Assembly (NCBI GenBank): GCA_031273385.1
Contig: JAISRY010000006.1
Span: 1-6,816, forward strand
DNA: 6,816 nt
Direction: 5' to 3'
Source: Tannerellaceae bacterium
GTDB lineage: Bacteria; Bacteroidota; Bacteroidia; Bacteroidales; Tannerellaceae
Position 1 is the first letter of the stretch; the number at the start of each line of letters is the position of its first letter. Positions 1 through 6,816 of this stretch are shown here, piece after piece. The translations under genes were made by a program, and so were the position numbers. The notes beneath the pieces are model-generated. The model was not told the DNA's origin. It worked only from the letters and a program-made list of their open reading frames with translations, and ran no database searches.

Positions 1-26
1 ACCCGCCTGCCCTTTCGATCTGAGGT

Positions 27-58
27 GTCTCCACTCGCTGCGCTCGGTCGACATGACG
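27..58. repeat. Dispersed-repeat-like intergenic sequence
   Basis: This stretch has the form CTCGCTGCGCTCGGTCGA followed by CATGACG. It resembles short intergenic sequences that I recall recurring many times in Bacteroidota genomes. A shortened echo (CTCCCGCTCGGTCC) follows at about 61-74. Only one good copy is present in the window, so the repeat status rests on recall and was not observed directly. No open reading frame of note covers it. Confidence 0.35.
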
Positions 59-90
59 TTCTCCCGCTCGGTCCCCCTAACGGGATTGCT

Positions 91-146
91 ATCGCCGTCA
101 TTTTCCTTTTTGATAAACCAGGTTTATTGGGTACTCGCAATGACGG
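91..146. repeat. Palindromic intergenic repeat, copy 1
   Basis: This is the first of two near-identical ~51-nt direct copies, offset by 91 nt. It contains a perfect 15-nt palindrome, ATAAACCAGGTTTAT (113-127). Around almost the same centre lies a perfect 8-nt inverted pair, CCGTCATT (95-102) and AATGACGG (139-146). The right end read on the minus strand, CGTCATTGCGAG, resembles the core of small dispersed repeats known from many bacteria. The nested symmetry suggests a REP- or MITE-like element that can fold into a hairpin. No coding capacity is seen. Confidence 0.7.
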
Positions 147-181
147 ACACCACTTGATTGTAATCGTCTGGAAATCACGCA

Positions 182-232
182 ATCGCCGTCATTTCCCTTC
201 TTGATAAACCTGGTTTATTGGGTACTCGCAAT
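182..232. repeat. Palindromic intergenic repeat, copy 2
   Basis: This is the second copy of the 91-146 repeat. It matches over about 51 nt with only a few substitutions and keeps the inner palindrome as ATAAACCTGGTTTAT (204-218). Apart from the central base (A in copy 1, T here) the two palindromes are identical. The left arm CCGTCATT (186-193) is intact, but the right arm has decayed: AATAGCG replaces AATGACGG. The spacer between the copies (147-181) has no recognisable feature. Confidence 0.7.
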
Positions 233-250
233 AGCGCTACCGCTTCTTAC

Positions 251-279
251 TATTCACTATTCACTGTTCACTATTAATT
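251..279 (-). repeat. Heptanucleotide array A (ATTCACT orientation)
   Basis: Four consecutive 7-nt units occupy 252-279: ATTCACT, ATTCACT, GTTCACT and ATTAATT. On the minus strand the unit types are AGTGAAT and AATTAAT, the same as in the downstream arrays. The array lies about 50 nt upstream of the tetR promoter. It is inverted relative to array B, which follows tetR, so the regulator gene is bracketed by inverted arrays. The first three units are identical to the first three units of array E. Confidence 0.8.
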
Positions 280-294
280 TTTTTTATTGTTTTT

Positions 295-330
295 TTTGTT
301 GCGGATTCCGAAACACCTGATATCTTTGTC
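295..330 (+). promoter_or_regulatory. Bacteroidota-type promoter for the tetR gene
   Basis: TATCTTTG at 321-328 fits the Bacteroidota -7 consensus TAnnTTTG exactly. A TTG at 299-301 lies 19 nt upstream, at the usual -33 position (an alternative TTTG is at 295-298). A T-rich tract (277-297) precedes it. Transcription would start at about 332-336, some 30 nt before the tetR ATG. This is the only strong promoter match ahead of the operon-like gene series. Confidence 0.65.
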
Positions 331-344
331 TGACCGTTCAGTCA
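331..344. promoter_or_regulatory. Candidate TetR operator
   Basis: TGACCGTTCAGTCA is an imperfect palindrome: the outer TGAC/GTCA arms are perfect and the inner G/C pair also matches, giving 10 of 14 symmetric positions. It lies directly downstream of the -7 element, over the predicted transcription start. A bound repressor there would block initiation. The regulator encoded 19 nt downstream is the obvious candidate, which would make the gene autoregulated. The assignment is inferred from symmetry and position only. Confidence 0.5.
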
Positions 345-362
345 AAATAAAAAGGGGATACT

Positions 363-938
363 ATGCCACGAACAAAGGAACAATACGAGGCGCTTCGCGC
401 AGAAAAGAAGCAGCTTATTATGGATGCCGCCCTGGAAGTCTTTGCCGAAGCAGGTTATGCGCTGACCAGCATTGATCAGATCGCCAAACGTGCGGGTATT
501 GCCAAAGGCTTGATTTATACCTATTTTGAGAGTAAAGAGGATTTGCTGCACCAGATACTGGTTTTTGGCGTCAAAAAGATGAGCGAAGGACTCTTTCCCG
601 AACAGATGACACCCGAAATATTCGTCAATAGCGTGGAGAAAATGTTCGACAATGTGCTGATATATCGCGACTTCTTCAAACTCTATACCGCCCTCAGCGT
701 CCAGCCGGAAGTCACCAACAAACTTGGCCCACTGGCCGACGAACACAGGGGACTCCATTCGATGATAGAGCTGTACAAGCGGCATTTTGGCGACAAGGCC
801 ACCAAAGAACTTCTCCTGATGACCACCCTCTCAAAGGGGTATTCCATCCTCGCCCTCTTTGGCGACCGCCAAAAGACGATCCCGCTGGACTTGCTGAAAG
901 AAACGGTGATGGATATTGTCAAACAGAAATTCGGGATT

Positions 939-947
<9 letters not shown>
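363..947 (+). CDS. TetR/AcrR-family transcriptional regulator
   Basis: This 194-residue protein has the usual TetR length. The N-terminal DNA-binding domain is clear at about residues 16-62: a helix ending in FAEAGY, the helix-turn-helix TSIDQIAKRAGIAKGLIYTY, then F-ESKEDLL. The remaining residues form the helical ligand-binding half, which is too variable to predict a ligand. The start is preceded by a purine-rich AAGGGG at about 353-358 and follows a good promoter. Being first in the series, the gene probably controls the downstream transporter genes and itself through the palindrome at 331-344. The last two codons and the stop (AGT GAA TAA) form the first heptanucleotide unit of array B, so the native C-terminus may have been altered slightly. 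Confidence 0.93.
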
Positions 948-981
<34 letters not shown>

Positions 982-994
982 ATAAACAGATAAT

Positions 995-1765
995 GTGATG
1001 ATACCTGTAAAAGATTTTATGAAATTTTTTCTCTTCTTTCCCCTTTTCTTCTTGGCTCCGCTTGTCGGGGCGCAGAGTTTGACGGGTACGGATATTGTGA
1101 AGAAAGCGGATGAGAACGGTCGGGGGAAAAGCCTTTATTCCGAAATAAGCATGACGGTTGTGCGGCCTACCTGGTCGCGCGAAGTTGGCGTTAAAAGTTG
1201 GGCGAAAGGCGACGACTATTCCCTCGTGCTGATTACGGCGCCCGCCAAAGACAAGGGACAGGCTTTCCTGAAACGGCAGAAAGACCTTTGGAACTGGGTG
1301 CCGAGCATCGGGCGGATGATCAAAATGTCGTCGTCCGTCATGGGGCAATCGTGGATGGGAAGCGATTTTACCAACGACGACTTAGTGAAGCAATCGTCGA
1401 GCGTCAACGACTTTACCCATCACCTGGAGAAAACGGAAAAGGTGCGCGAATTTGACTGTTACAAGGTGATCCTTACCCCCAAAGAAGAGGCCGCCGTAGT
1501 CTGGGGCAGGATTATTATGTGGATATCGACGACCGACTTCATAGAGGTCAAAACGGAGTTCTACGACGAAGATAACACCTTGATTAATACGTTCAACGGT
1601 TACGACATCAAGACCTACGGCAGCCGCCGGTTGGCCTCACGCATGGAAGTCGTCCCCGCCGACAAACCCAATCAAAAAACCGTCATGACCGTCCAAAAAT
1701 ACGACTTCGACCAACCCATGGCCGATGATTTCTTCTCCCAACAAAACATGAAAAAAGTTAGGTAG
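995..1765 (+). CDS. Outer-membrane lipoprotein-sorting (LolA-like) protein
   Basis: This 256-residue secreted protein belongs to the LolA-like family of periplasmic carriers, which hold lipid or lipoprotein acyl chains in a half-barrel. A hydrophobic signal peptide (about residues 9-27, ending LVGAQ) has no lipobox cysteine, so the mature protein should be soluble in the periplasm. The family-typical central stretch is strong: SWAKGDDYSLVLI (68-80), PAKDKGQAFLKR (83-94), LWNWVPS (98-104) and QSWMGSDFTNDDLV (118-131). A second start at 1019 (MKFFLFF) gives a more typical signal peptide and may be the true start; neither has a Shine-Dalgarno sequence. The gene lies 47 nt after tetR and upstream of the permeases, which suggests it carries their substrate across the periplasm. 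The TAG stop belongs to array C. Confidence 0.88.
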   Translation: MMIPVKDFMKFFLFFPLFFLAPLVGAQSLTGTDIVKKADENGRGKSLYSEISMTVVRPTWSREVGVKSWAKGDDYSLVLITAPAKDKGQAFLKRQKDLWNWVPSIGRMIKMSSSVMGQSWMGSDFTNDDLVKQSSSVNDFTHHLEKTEKVREFDCYKVILTPKEEAAVVWGRIIMWISTTDFIEVKTEFYDEDNTLINTFNGYDIKTYGSRRLASRMEVVPADKPNQKTVMTVQKYDFDQPMADDFFSQQNMKKVR

Positions 1766-1833
1766 TGAATAATTAATAGTGAATAGTGAATAATCAATAA
1801 TCAATAATCAATAATTAATAATTAATAATTAAA
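1764..1833 (+). repeat. Heptanucleotide array C (AGTGAAT orientation)
   Basis: Ten 7-nt units lie in unbroken register. In order they are AGTGAAT, AATTAAT, two AGTGAAT, three AATCAAT, two AATTAAT and a final AATTAAA. The array begins inside the TAG stop of the LolA-like gene (1763-1765) and ends 9 nt before the four-helix-bundle start. Variation is confined almost entirely to unit positions 2 and 4. Both array B and array C are followed within about 15 nt by TGATGATA, close to the next start codon. Confidence 0.92.
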
Positions 1834-1842
1834 TTTGATGAT

Positions 1843-2291
<449 letters not shown>

Positions 2292-2302
2292 TTATTTAAA
2301 AT

Positions 2303-2307
2303 GGAGG
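2303..2307 (+). promoter_or_regulatory. Shine-Dalgarno site of the first permease gene
   Basis: GGAGG lies 7 nt before the ATG at 2315. Strong Shine-Dalgarno sequences are uncommon in Bacteroidota, and most other starts in this window lack one. It supports initiation at 2315, upstream of array E, rather than at a start inside or after the array. It sits in the interval between inverted arrays D and E. Confidence 0.65.
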
Positions 2308-2314
2308 TAGTGAG

Positions 2315-3640
2315 ATGAAGCTTAAAAATAATGTAAAAATGGATAAGGTGACTGGTAGCGGTAGCCCGCTATTCACTATTCACTGTTCACTATTCACTAA
2401 AAGTTATTCACTATTCACTATTCACTGTTCACTGCCCTGGCGAAATATTTGGAGGAATCACCGCAGGACGGTGATTACGATGGCGTCGGTGTTTTTTGCG
2501 GTGTTTTTTACGGTGCTGACGATGGCGTTTTCGGCTGGGTCGTGGGGGCGGATGATTGAGAATATGTTGCGTACGCAAACCGGTCATATACAGATTCATC
2601 AGGCGGGGTATTGGGATGATCGGGTTATCGACAATTTTATGGTGATGGAGGGCGAAACCATTGACCGGCTGGGCGAAATAGAACATGTCGTGAACGTCGC
2701 CCCGCGGATAGAGGTTTTTGCCATGGCCTCGTCCGACGCCAATGTCAGCAAGGGGGTGGCCGTCGTGGGGATCGACCCGCTGAAAGAGGAGGCTAAGTCA
2801 TCGCTCTCGAAGCGGGTTGTCGATGGGCGTTACCTGACGGTCGACGATGGCGGATTGCTGATCGGAAAGGGGCTGAGCGAATACCTGAGGGTAGGCGTGG
2901 GCGATAGCCTGGCCTTGATCGGGCAGGGCTATCATGGCGCCGGGGCCGTCGGGCTTTATCCCGTTCGCGGGATTGTTTCCCTGGTGACGCCCGAAATGGA
3001 CAAGGGGTTCCTCTATATGTCGCTTCCGGCGGCGCAGGAATTGATCGGTATGCCCGATGGATACAGCGGAATCCTGATCGCCATTGACGACGGACGGGCG
3101 TTGGATGAGACCCTGCAACGGGTCGGCGAGGCGGTGGAGACCTCTGTCTATGAGGTACTGTCGTGGCAGGTGACGATGGAGAGCCTCCTCAAACAGGCGA
3201 AATCCGACCAGGCTTTTTCTATCGTTATCCTTTTCGTACTCTACCTGATCGTGAGCTTCGGCATACTGGGCACCGTCATCATGATGACCACCGAGCGGCG
3301 ACGGGAGTTTGCCATGATGATCGCCCTGGGGATGCGGAAAGGGAAGTTAGCCGGATGCGTCGCCATCGAACTGTTCATCATGACCTGCCTTGGCCTGTTG
3401 GCGGGATTGGCGGTGAGCATACCCATCGTGGCCTGGTTCAGTTACCACCCCATCCCGCTGTCGGGCGAACTGGCCGCGGCCATGAGCAGCTACGGCATGG
3501 AGCCGGTCGTCCCGATGGTCGCCACGCCCCGGCTATTCGTCAACCAGGCGCTGATCGTATTCGCAATCACCAGCCTGACTGTCCTTTACCCTGTTCGTGT
3601 GATCCTGAAATTAGAAATCAATAAAGCCATTCGTCCCTGA
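2315..3640 (+). CDS. FtsX/MacB-type ABC transporter permease 1
   Basis: This 441-residue inner-membrane permease has the four-helix MacB/LolC/FtsX layout: a first membrane segment at about 54-75, a large periplasmic domain, then segments at about 300-323, 349-373 and 411-428. The family start motif (L-WRNIWRNHRRT, 40-51) and end motif (LYPVRVILKLEINKAIRP) are present. Residues 19-40 are not family-like: they are array E translated, with period-7 peptide SLFTIH-x. Family members usually begin at about the position of L40, so this protein carries roughly 39 extra N-terminal residues. Initiation at 2315 is favoured by GGAGG; the first ATG after the array (residue 56) would lose the WRNIWRN motif. 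The stop overlaps the next start by one base (TGATG), indicating translational coupling. Role: half of a heterodimeric exporter or lipid extractor. Confidence 0.9.
   Translation: MKLKNNVKMDKVTGSGSPLFTIHCSLFTKSYSLFTIHCSLPWRNIWRNHRRTVITMASVFFAVFFTVLTMAFSAGSWGRMIENMLRTQTGHIQIHQAGYWDDRVIDNFMVMEGETIDRLGEIEHVVNVAPRIEVFAMASSDANVSKGVAVVGIDPLKEEAKSSLSKRVVDGRYLTVDDGGLLIGKGLSEYLRVGVGDSLALIGQGYHGAGAVGLYPVRGIVSLVTPEMDKGFLYMSLPAAQELIGMPDGYSGILIAIDDGRALDETLQRVGEAVETSVYEVLSWQVTMESLLKQAKSDQAFSIVILFVLYLIVSFGILGTVIMMTTERRREFAMMIALGMRKGKLAGCVAIELFIMTCLGLLAGLAVSIPIVAWFSYHPIPLSGELAAAMSSYGMEPVVPMVATPRLFVNQALIVFAITSLTVLYPVRVILKLEINKAIRP
2371..2433 (-). repeat. Heptanucleotide array E (ATTCACT orientation) inside a CDS
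   Basis: Nine 7-nt units in register (63 nt) lie within the permease coding sequence. Eight are ATTCACT or GTTCACT, and the fifth is the outlier AAAAGTT. In this orientation a repeated unit contains no stop codon in any frame and encodes a seven-residue period (I H Y S L F T; GTTCACT turns Tyr into Cys). Nine units equal exactly 21 codons. Gain of one unit would lead to a TGA at 2557-2559, and loss of one unit to a TGA at 2472-2474. Confidence 0.92.
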
Positions 3641-4872
3641 TGAAAACAATGCTTATATCCCTCGCCTGGAAAAATATCTGGCGAAACAAACTGCGTAGCG
3701 GGATGATTCTCGGCGCCATTGCCATAGGGCTTTTTGCCGGTACGTTTATGACGGCTTTTCTGTCCGGATGGATCGAGCATAGCGTGATCTCCGACATACA
3801 GAACCAGCTGGCCTACATACAGGTACACGACCCCGGATTTGCGGCCAACAACGACATCAAGGCCTGTTTCCTGCAAGACGAGGCGATGGTGGCGAAGATC
3901 GCCTCCGCCGGCGAAGTGGCCGCCGTCAGTTACCGCCTCAGGCTGAACGCTATGCTGGCCTCGGCAGCCGCGGCGGTGGGCGTATCGGTGAAAGGGGTGG
4001 ATGTGGCTGCCGAAAAGGCCGTTTTCACGCTCCACGAAACCATCCCCGACTCCTGCGGCGCGTTCCTGCCCGACGAGGGGAGGATGCAGATCGTCATCAG
4101 CCGCAAGACGGCCGAAAAGCTGAAAGTCCGCCTCAGATCGAAGCTCGTGCTCACTTTCCAGGATACGGGGGGCGAAATGCAGAGCCTCGCTTTCCGGGTG
4201 GGGGGCATCTTTAAAACCGCCAATGCCGCTTTCGACGAGGGGACGGTATTTGTGCGCAAAAGCGATATCTTCGCCTATACCGGCCTGCCCGAGGGCGCCG
4301 TACACGAGGCTGCCCTGATGACCGGCGGCTTTGAGACCTGCCGGACAGCCTCCGAACGCCTGCAATCCCTGCTTCCCGGGCTGGATGTGCAGACGTGGGA
4401 CCAGGTGCAGCCCGAGCTGGGGCTGATGCTCTCGTGGATAGGCCTGATGAACGGGTTTATCCTCGCTATCTTCCTGCTGGCGCTGTCGTTCGGGATTGTC
4501 AATACCATGCTGATGGCCGTCCTGGAACGTACGCACGAACTGGGGATGCTGGCCTGTATCGGCATGAGTAAGAGGCGGATATTCCGTATGATTATGCTCG
4601 AAACGGTGTTCCTCACCGGCGTGGGCAGCCTGCTCGGTATTGCGGCGGGACTGTCGGTCGTCGGATTGACGGCAAGGAGCGGTATCGACCTGACTTTCCT
4701 GATCGAAGACCAGTTCGAGGACTACGGCTTCGCTTCCGTCGTCTACCCCGTCATGCGGGCGGGTACGTTCATGCAGATCGTCGCACTGGTGGCGCTGGCC
4801 GGCCTCCTGTCCGCCATCTATCCCGCCCGTAAAGCGCTGAAACTCGAACCGTTGGAGGCCATCAGAAACTAA
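3640..4872 (+). CDS. FtsX/MacB-type ABC transporter permease 2
   Basis: This 410-residue permease is the probable partner of the preceding one. It starts with the family motif SLAWKNIWRNKLRS (7-20). A first membrane helix follows at about 21-43, then a periplasmic domain (about 44-260), helices at about 265-292, 316-345 and 376-394, and the typical ending YPARKALKLEPLEAIRN. The cytoplasmic loop after the second helix (LERTHELGMLACIGMSKRRI, 295-314) is the usual coupling region that contacts the ATPase. Its ATG overlaps the stop of permease 1 by one base, so translation is probably coupled, and loss of frame upstream would also reduce this protein. Unlike permease 1 it has a normal N-terminus with no repeat insertion. 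The substrate cannot be read from the sequence. Confidence 0.93.
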   Translation: MKTMLISLAWKNIWRNKLRSGMILGAIAIGLFAGTFMTAFLSGWIEHSVISDIQNQLAYIQVHDPGFAANNDIKACFLQDEAMVAKIASAGEVAAVSYRLRLNAMLASAAAAVGVSVKGVDVAAEKAVFTLHETIPDSCGAFLPDEGRMQIVISRKTAEKLKVRLRSKLVLTFQDTGGEMQSLAFRVGGIFKTANAAFDEGTVFVRKSDIFAYTGLPEGAVHEAALMTGGFETCRTASERLQSLLPGLDVQTWDQVQPELGLMLSWIGLMNGFILAIFLLALSFGIVNTMLMAVLERTHELGMLACIGMSKRRIFRMIMLETVFLTGVGSLLGIAAGLSVVGLTARSGIDLTFLIEDQFEDYGFASVVYPVMRAGTFMQIVALVALAGLLSAIYPARKALKLEPLEAIRN

Positions 4873-4902
4873 TATTCCCAACCCATAAAAAAACAACAGA
4901 CT

Positions 4903-5589
4903 ATGTCAACCATCATTGAAACAAGCGGCTTGTACAAGATATACAAAGACCAGGCGTCTGAAATACACGCCGTTGACGGTGTAAACCTCCGCATTTCGCA
5001 GGGCGAATTTACAGCCATCGTAGGCCCCTCCGGATCGGGGAAAACGACGCTGCTCAACCTGATCGGCGGTCTCGATAGCCCCACGTCGGGCAGTATCCAC
5101 ATCGACGGGAGCGACATATCCCGCCTCTCGCCAAAGGAGCTGGTCGATTTCCGCCTCCATCATATCGGATTTATCTTCCAGTCCTACAACCTGATACCGG
5201 TGCTGACGGCGAAAGAAAACGTCTCCTTTGTTATGGATCTGCAAGGGCGCAGGAGCCGCGAAGCCGGGCAACGCTCCCTCGAACTCCTTGAAGCCGTCGG
5301 GCTGGGCGACCGCGCGGACAGCCGGCCGGCCAAGCTCTCCGGCGGACAGCAGCAGCGCGTAGCCGTCGCCCGCGCCCTGGCCTCGAAGCCGCGCTTCATC
5401 CTGGCCGACGAACCGACCGCCAATTTAGACAGTAAATCGGCCGCCAACCTGCTGGATATGATGGAGAAACTCAACGAGCAGGAGCAGATCACGTTCCTGT
5501 TTTCCACCCACGACCCGCGCATCATGGCTAAAGCCCGCCGTATCATCACGTTGGAAGACGGGCGGATCGTCGGCGACATCCTGAAATAA
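4903..5589 (+). CDS. ABC transporter ATP-binding protein (LolD/MacB type)
   Basis: This 228-residue ATPase has every motif of a working ABC subunit: Walker A GPSGSGKT (41-48), Q-loop glutamine in IFQSYN (Q93), signature LSGGQQQR (145-152), Walker B FILADE (165-170) followed by PTANLD, and switch histidine in STHD (H203). Length and sequence style fit the LolD/MacB/FtsE group, which pairs with FtsX-like permeases and works by mechanotransmission rather than by moving substrate through a membrane channel. It lies 30 nt after permease 2 in an A-rich gap without Shine-Dalgarno sequence, and one base before the next gene. It should power the two permeases at the inner membrane. Confidence 0.95.
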   Translation: MSTIIETSGLYKIYKDQASEIHAVDGVNLRISQGEFTAIVGPSGSGKTTLLNLIGGLDSPTSGSIHIDGSDISRLSPKELVDFRLHHIGFIFQSYNLIPVLTAKENVSFVMDLQGRRSREAGQRSLELLEAVGLGDRADSRPAKLSGGQQQRVAVARALASKPRFILADEPTANLDSKSAANLLDMMEKLNEQEQITFLFSTHDPRIMAKARRIITLEDGRIVGDILK

Positions 5590-5590
5590 G

Positions 5591-6679
5591 ATGAAACGGC
5601 GCCTCGTCATACTGCTTCTCCTTGCCGCCACTGCGGGAGTTTCCGCCCAACCGGACAATAAACCCGAACTATCCGGCTATGTGAGCGATATGGCCTCCCT
5701 CATCGCCCTCCAACCCGCCGGTGAATGGATGTGGGAAAACCTCCTCCACAACCGCCTGAACGCCGGATGGCAGTTCGCCCCAAGCTGGCGCGTGGACGCC
5801 GGCCTTAGAAACCGCCTCATCGCCGGAAACAGGGGCGACAAAAACCTGGAGCTACGCGTCGCCGTCGACCGCCTCTTCGTCACGTTCGAAAAGGAGAAAT
5901 GGAAGCTCCAGGCCGGACGCCAGCGCATCAACTGGGGGCAGACGCTGGTCTGGAATCCCAACGACATTTTCAACACCTACTCGTTCTTCGACTTCGATTA
6001 CGTCGAGCGTCCGGGCTGCGACGCTTTCCGCGCCACCTACTACCACAGCCCGACCGCGTCGACCGAACTGGCCGCTTCGCTCGATGCTTCCCACCGCCGC
6101 CTGACCGCCGCCCTGCTGCACCATTGGAACCACCGGAACTTCGACTACCAACTGATGGCCGGCCTTTATGCCGAGTCCGACCTTGTCGTGGGCGGAGCGT
6201 GGAGCGGCGATTTCAGCGGGCTGAACTTCCGCGGCGAGCTCTCGTTTTTCCAGCCCCTCGGCCATTCACGTACCGCCTCCAGCCGCACGATAGCCGCCTC
6301 TGTAGGAGCCGATTACATCTTCCCCAGCTCCCTGGCGCTACAGGCCGAGGCACTGTACAACAACGTAGGCAACGCCTTTTCGTCCAACGGCTTGATGGGT
6401 CTGTACGCCGCTCCCCTGTCGGCAAAATACCTGTCGATATGCGACTGGAACCTCTTCGCCCAGGCATCCTACCCGCTCACCCCCCGCCTCAACTCATCCG
6501 TTTCTACGATGTATTTTGTGGAGATAAAGTCCTGGTACGCAGGCCTATCGCTCGATTATTTCCTCATCGAAAACCTCGACCTCTCTTTCATCGTCCAATA
6601 CTTTTCCGCCCCGCAAACCCCCGCTTTCGCCGATATGCAAATCACCCTCCTTTTCGCCCGCCTGAAATACTCGTTTTGA
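5591..6679 (+). CDS. Outer-membrane beta-barrel protein
   Basis: This 362-residue protein has a signal peptide (MKRRLVILLLLAATAGVSAQ, cleavage near residue 18-20). The remainder is rich in alternating, aromatic-flanked strands. It ends in LKYSF, and a C-terminal Phe is typical of barrels inserted by the Bam machinery. The segment GRQRINWGQTLVWNPNDIFN (109-128) resembles the signature of DUF1302-like or porin-like barrels, with which LolA-like genes are often found in other bacteria. I do not recognise a more specific family. The ATG lies one base after the ATPase stop, so the two are almost certainly co-translated, which supports a role as the outer-membrane end of the same transport route. 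A solute porin or a structural barrel remain alternatives. Confidence 0.75.
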   Translation: MKRRLVILLLLAATAGVSAQPDNKPELSGYVSDMASLIALQPAGEWMWENLLHNRLNAGWQFAPSWRVDAGLRNRLIAGNRGDKNLELRVAVDRLFVTFEKEKWKLQAGRQRINWGQTLVWNPNDIFNTYSFFDFDYVERPGCDAFRATYYHSPTASTELAASLDASHRRLTAALLHHWNHRNFDYQLMAGLYAESDLVVGGAWSGDFSGLNFRGELSFFQPLGHSRTASSRTIAASVGADYIFPSSLALQAEALYNNVGNAFSSNGLMGLYAAPLSAKYLSICDWNLFAQASYPLTPRLNSSVSTMYFVEIKSWYAGLSLDYFLIENLDLSFIVQYFSAPQTPAFADMQITLLFARLKYSF

Positions 6680-6687
6680 GGAATAAT

Positions 6688-6710
6688 TTTGGCCGGGAAT
6701 GTCGGTCAAA
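6688..6710 (+). terminator. Weak hairpin after the transport operon
   Basis: TTTGGCCG (6688-6695) and CGGTCAAA (6703-6710) form an 8-bp stem with one G-U pair and a 7-nt loop, 8 nt after the barrel gene's stop. No T-run follows, so it is not a standard intrinsic terminator. It also overlaps the region upstream of the response-regulator promoter candidate, so a protein-binding site is an alternative. Confidence 0.35.
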
Positions 6711-6723
6711 TCGCCTATCTTTA
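6689..6723 (+). promoter_or_regulatory. Candidate promoter of the response regulator gene
   Basis: TATCTTTA at 6716-6723 differs from the Bacteroidota -7 consensus TAnnTTTG only in the last base. The nearest TTG (6689-6691) is 24 nt upstream, longer than the usual 19-21 nt, so the match is moderate. Transcription would start at about 6727-6731, shortly before the ATG at 6744, making the regulator a separate transcription unit. Confidence 0.4.
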
Positions 6724-6743
6724 CATCCTAATTTTGAAAGAAG

Positions 6744-6816
6744 ATGAAAATTTTAATTATCGAAGACGAACCGGAATTAATAAAAACCATCTTGCCGAAC
6801 TCCATGCCCGCATCAG
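6744..6816 (+). CDS. Response regulator, N-terminal fragment
   Basis: Only the first 24 codons lie in the window. MKILIIEDEPELIKTI is a typical receiver-domain start: beta-1 strand KILIIED with the acidic pair (E7, D8) that binds magnesium for phosphorylation of an aspartate further on. OmpR/PhoB-like regulators of Bacteroidota begin this way, but the output domain is outside the window. The residues after position 16 (LPNSMPAS) are unusual for alpha-1 and may reflect a frameshift. A function together with the transport operon is not implied. Confidence 0.75.
   Translation, partial: MKILIIEDEPELIKTILPNSMPAS

Noticed and set aside
236..244. GCTACCGCT before array A and its complement AGCGGTAGC before array E (2357-2365)
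   Set aside because: This is a nine-base inverted match just outside two arrays. It could mark an array boundary, but it is short enough to occur by chance and is not found beside arrays B, C or D.
287..475. 62-codon ORF over the tetR promoter and start
   Set aside because: It overlaps the promoter, the candidate operator and the start of the TetR frame, and has no recognisable feature.
3586..4896. 436-codon open frame on the minus strand
   Set aside because: It lies wholly opposite permease 2, which has clear family motifs at both ends. The minus translation is rich in His, Gln, Gly and Asp with no recognisable domain, as expected from the complement of a GC-rich gene.
5899..6747. 282-codon + strand frame overlapping the barrel gene
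   Set aside because: It is a +1 shadow of the barrel gene with a Pro/Arg-rich translation and no domain. The barrel frame has a signal peptide, tight spacing to the ATPase and a proper C-terminal Phe.

Overview
The window looks like a chromosomal segment of a Bacteroidota species, most likely of the order Bacteroidales. The evidence is a TAnnTTTG-type -7 element before the first gene, gene starts that mostly lack a Shine-Dalgarno sequence, mid-to-high GC genes separated by AT-rich gaps, and an OmpR-type response regulator start at the right edge. Genus cannot be fixed from the sequence alone. All recognisable genes lie on the + strand.

Layout. Positions 1-362 hold no gene. They carry a dispersed-repeat-like stretch, two copies of a ~51-nt palindromic repeat, one short heptanucleotide array (A), and a promoter with an overlapping candidate TetR operator. 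Next comes an operon-like series: a TetR/AcrR regulator (363-947), a secreted LolA-like carrier (995-1765), a small four-helix-bundle protein of the 23S rRNA intervening-sequence/Avd-like family (1843-2202), two FtsX/MacB-type permeases (2315-3640 and 3640-4872), their ABC ATPase (4903-5589) and an outer-membrane beta-barrel protein (5591-6679). A separate response regulator gene starts at 6744 and runs off the window.

How the genes may work together. Permeases, ATPase, periplasmic LolA-like carrier and outer-membrane barrel together resemble an envelope-spanning export route for a lipid, lipoprotein or other hydrophobic substrate, controlled by the TetR protein. The four-helix-bundle gene does not fit this pathway. 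It is AT-richer than its neighbours and sits between two heptanucleotide arrays, so it looks like an inserted cassette.

The most unusual feature is a family of 7-nt tandem arrays, unit AGTGAAT or its complement ATTCACT, at five places (A 251-279, B 939-980, C 1764-1833, D 2193-2291, E 2371-2433). Arrays B and C supply the stop codons of the regulator and the LolA-like gene. Array D begins in the last codons of the four-helix gene, and that gene's stop also overlaps a unit. Array E lies inside the first permease gene, in the only orientation that has no stop codon in any frame, and encodes residues 19-40. D and E are inverted relative to each other around that gene's ribosome-binding site and start codon. 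The arrays could therefore act as mobile or expanding elements, as a phase-variation switch and as an mRNA structure. None of these roles is demonstrated here.
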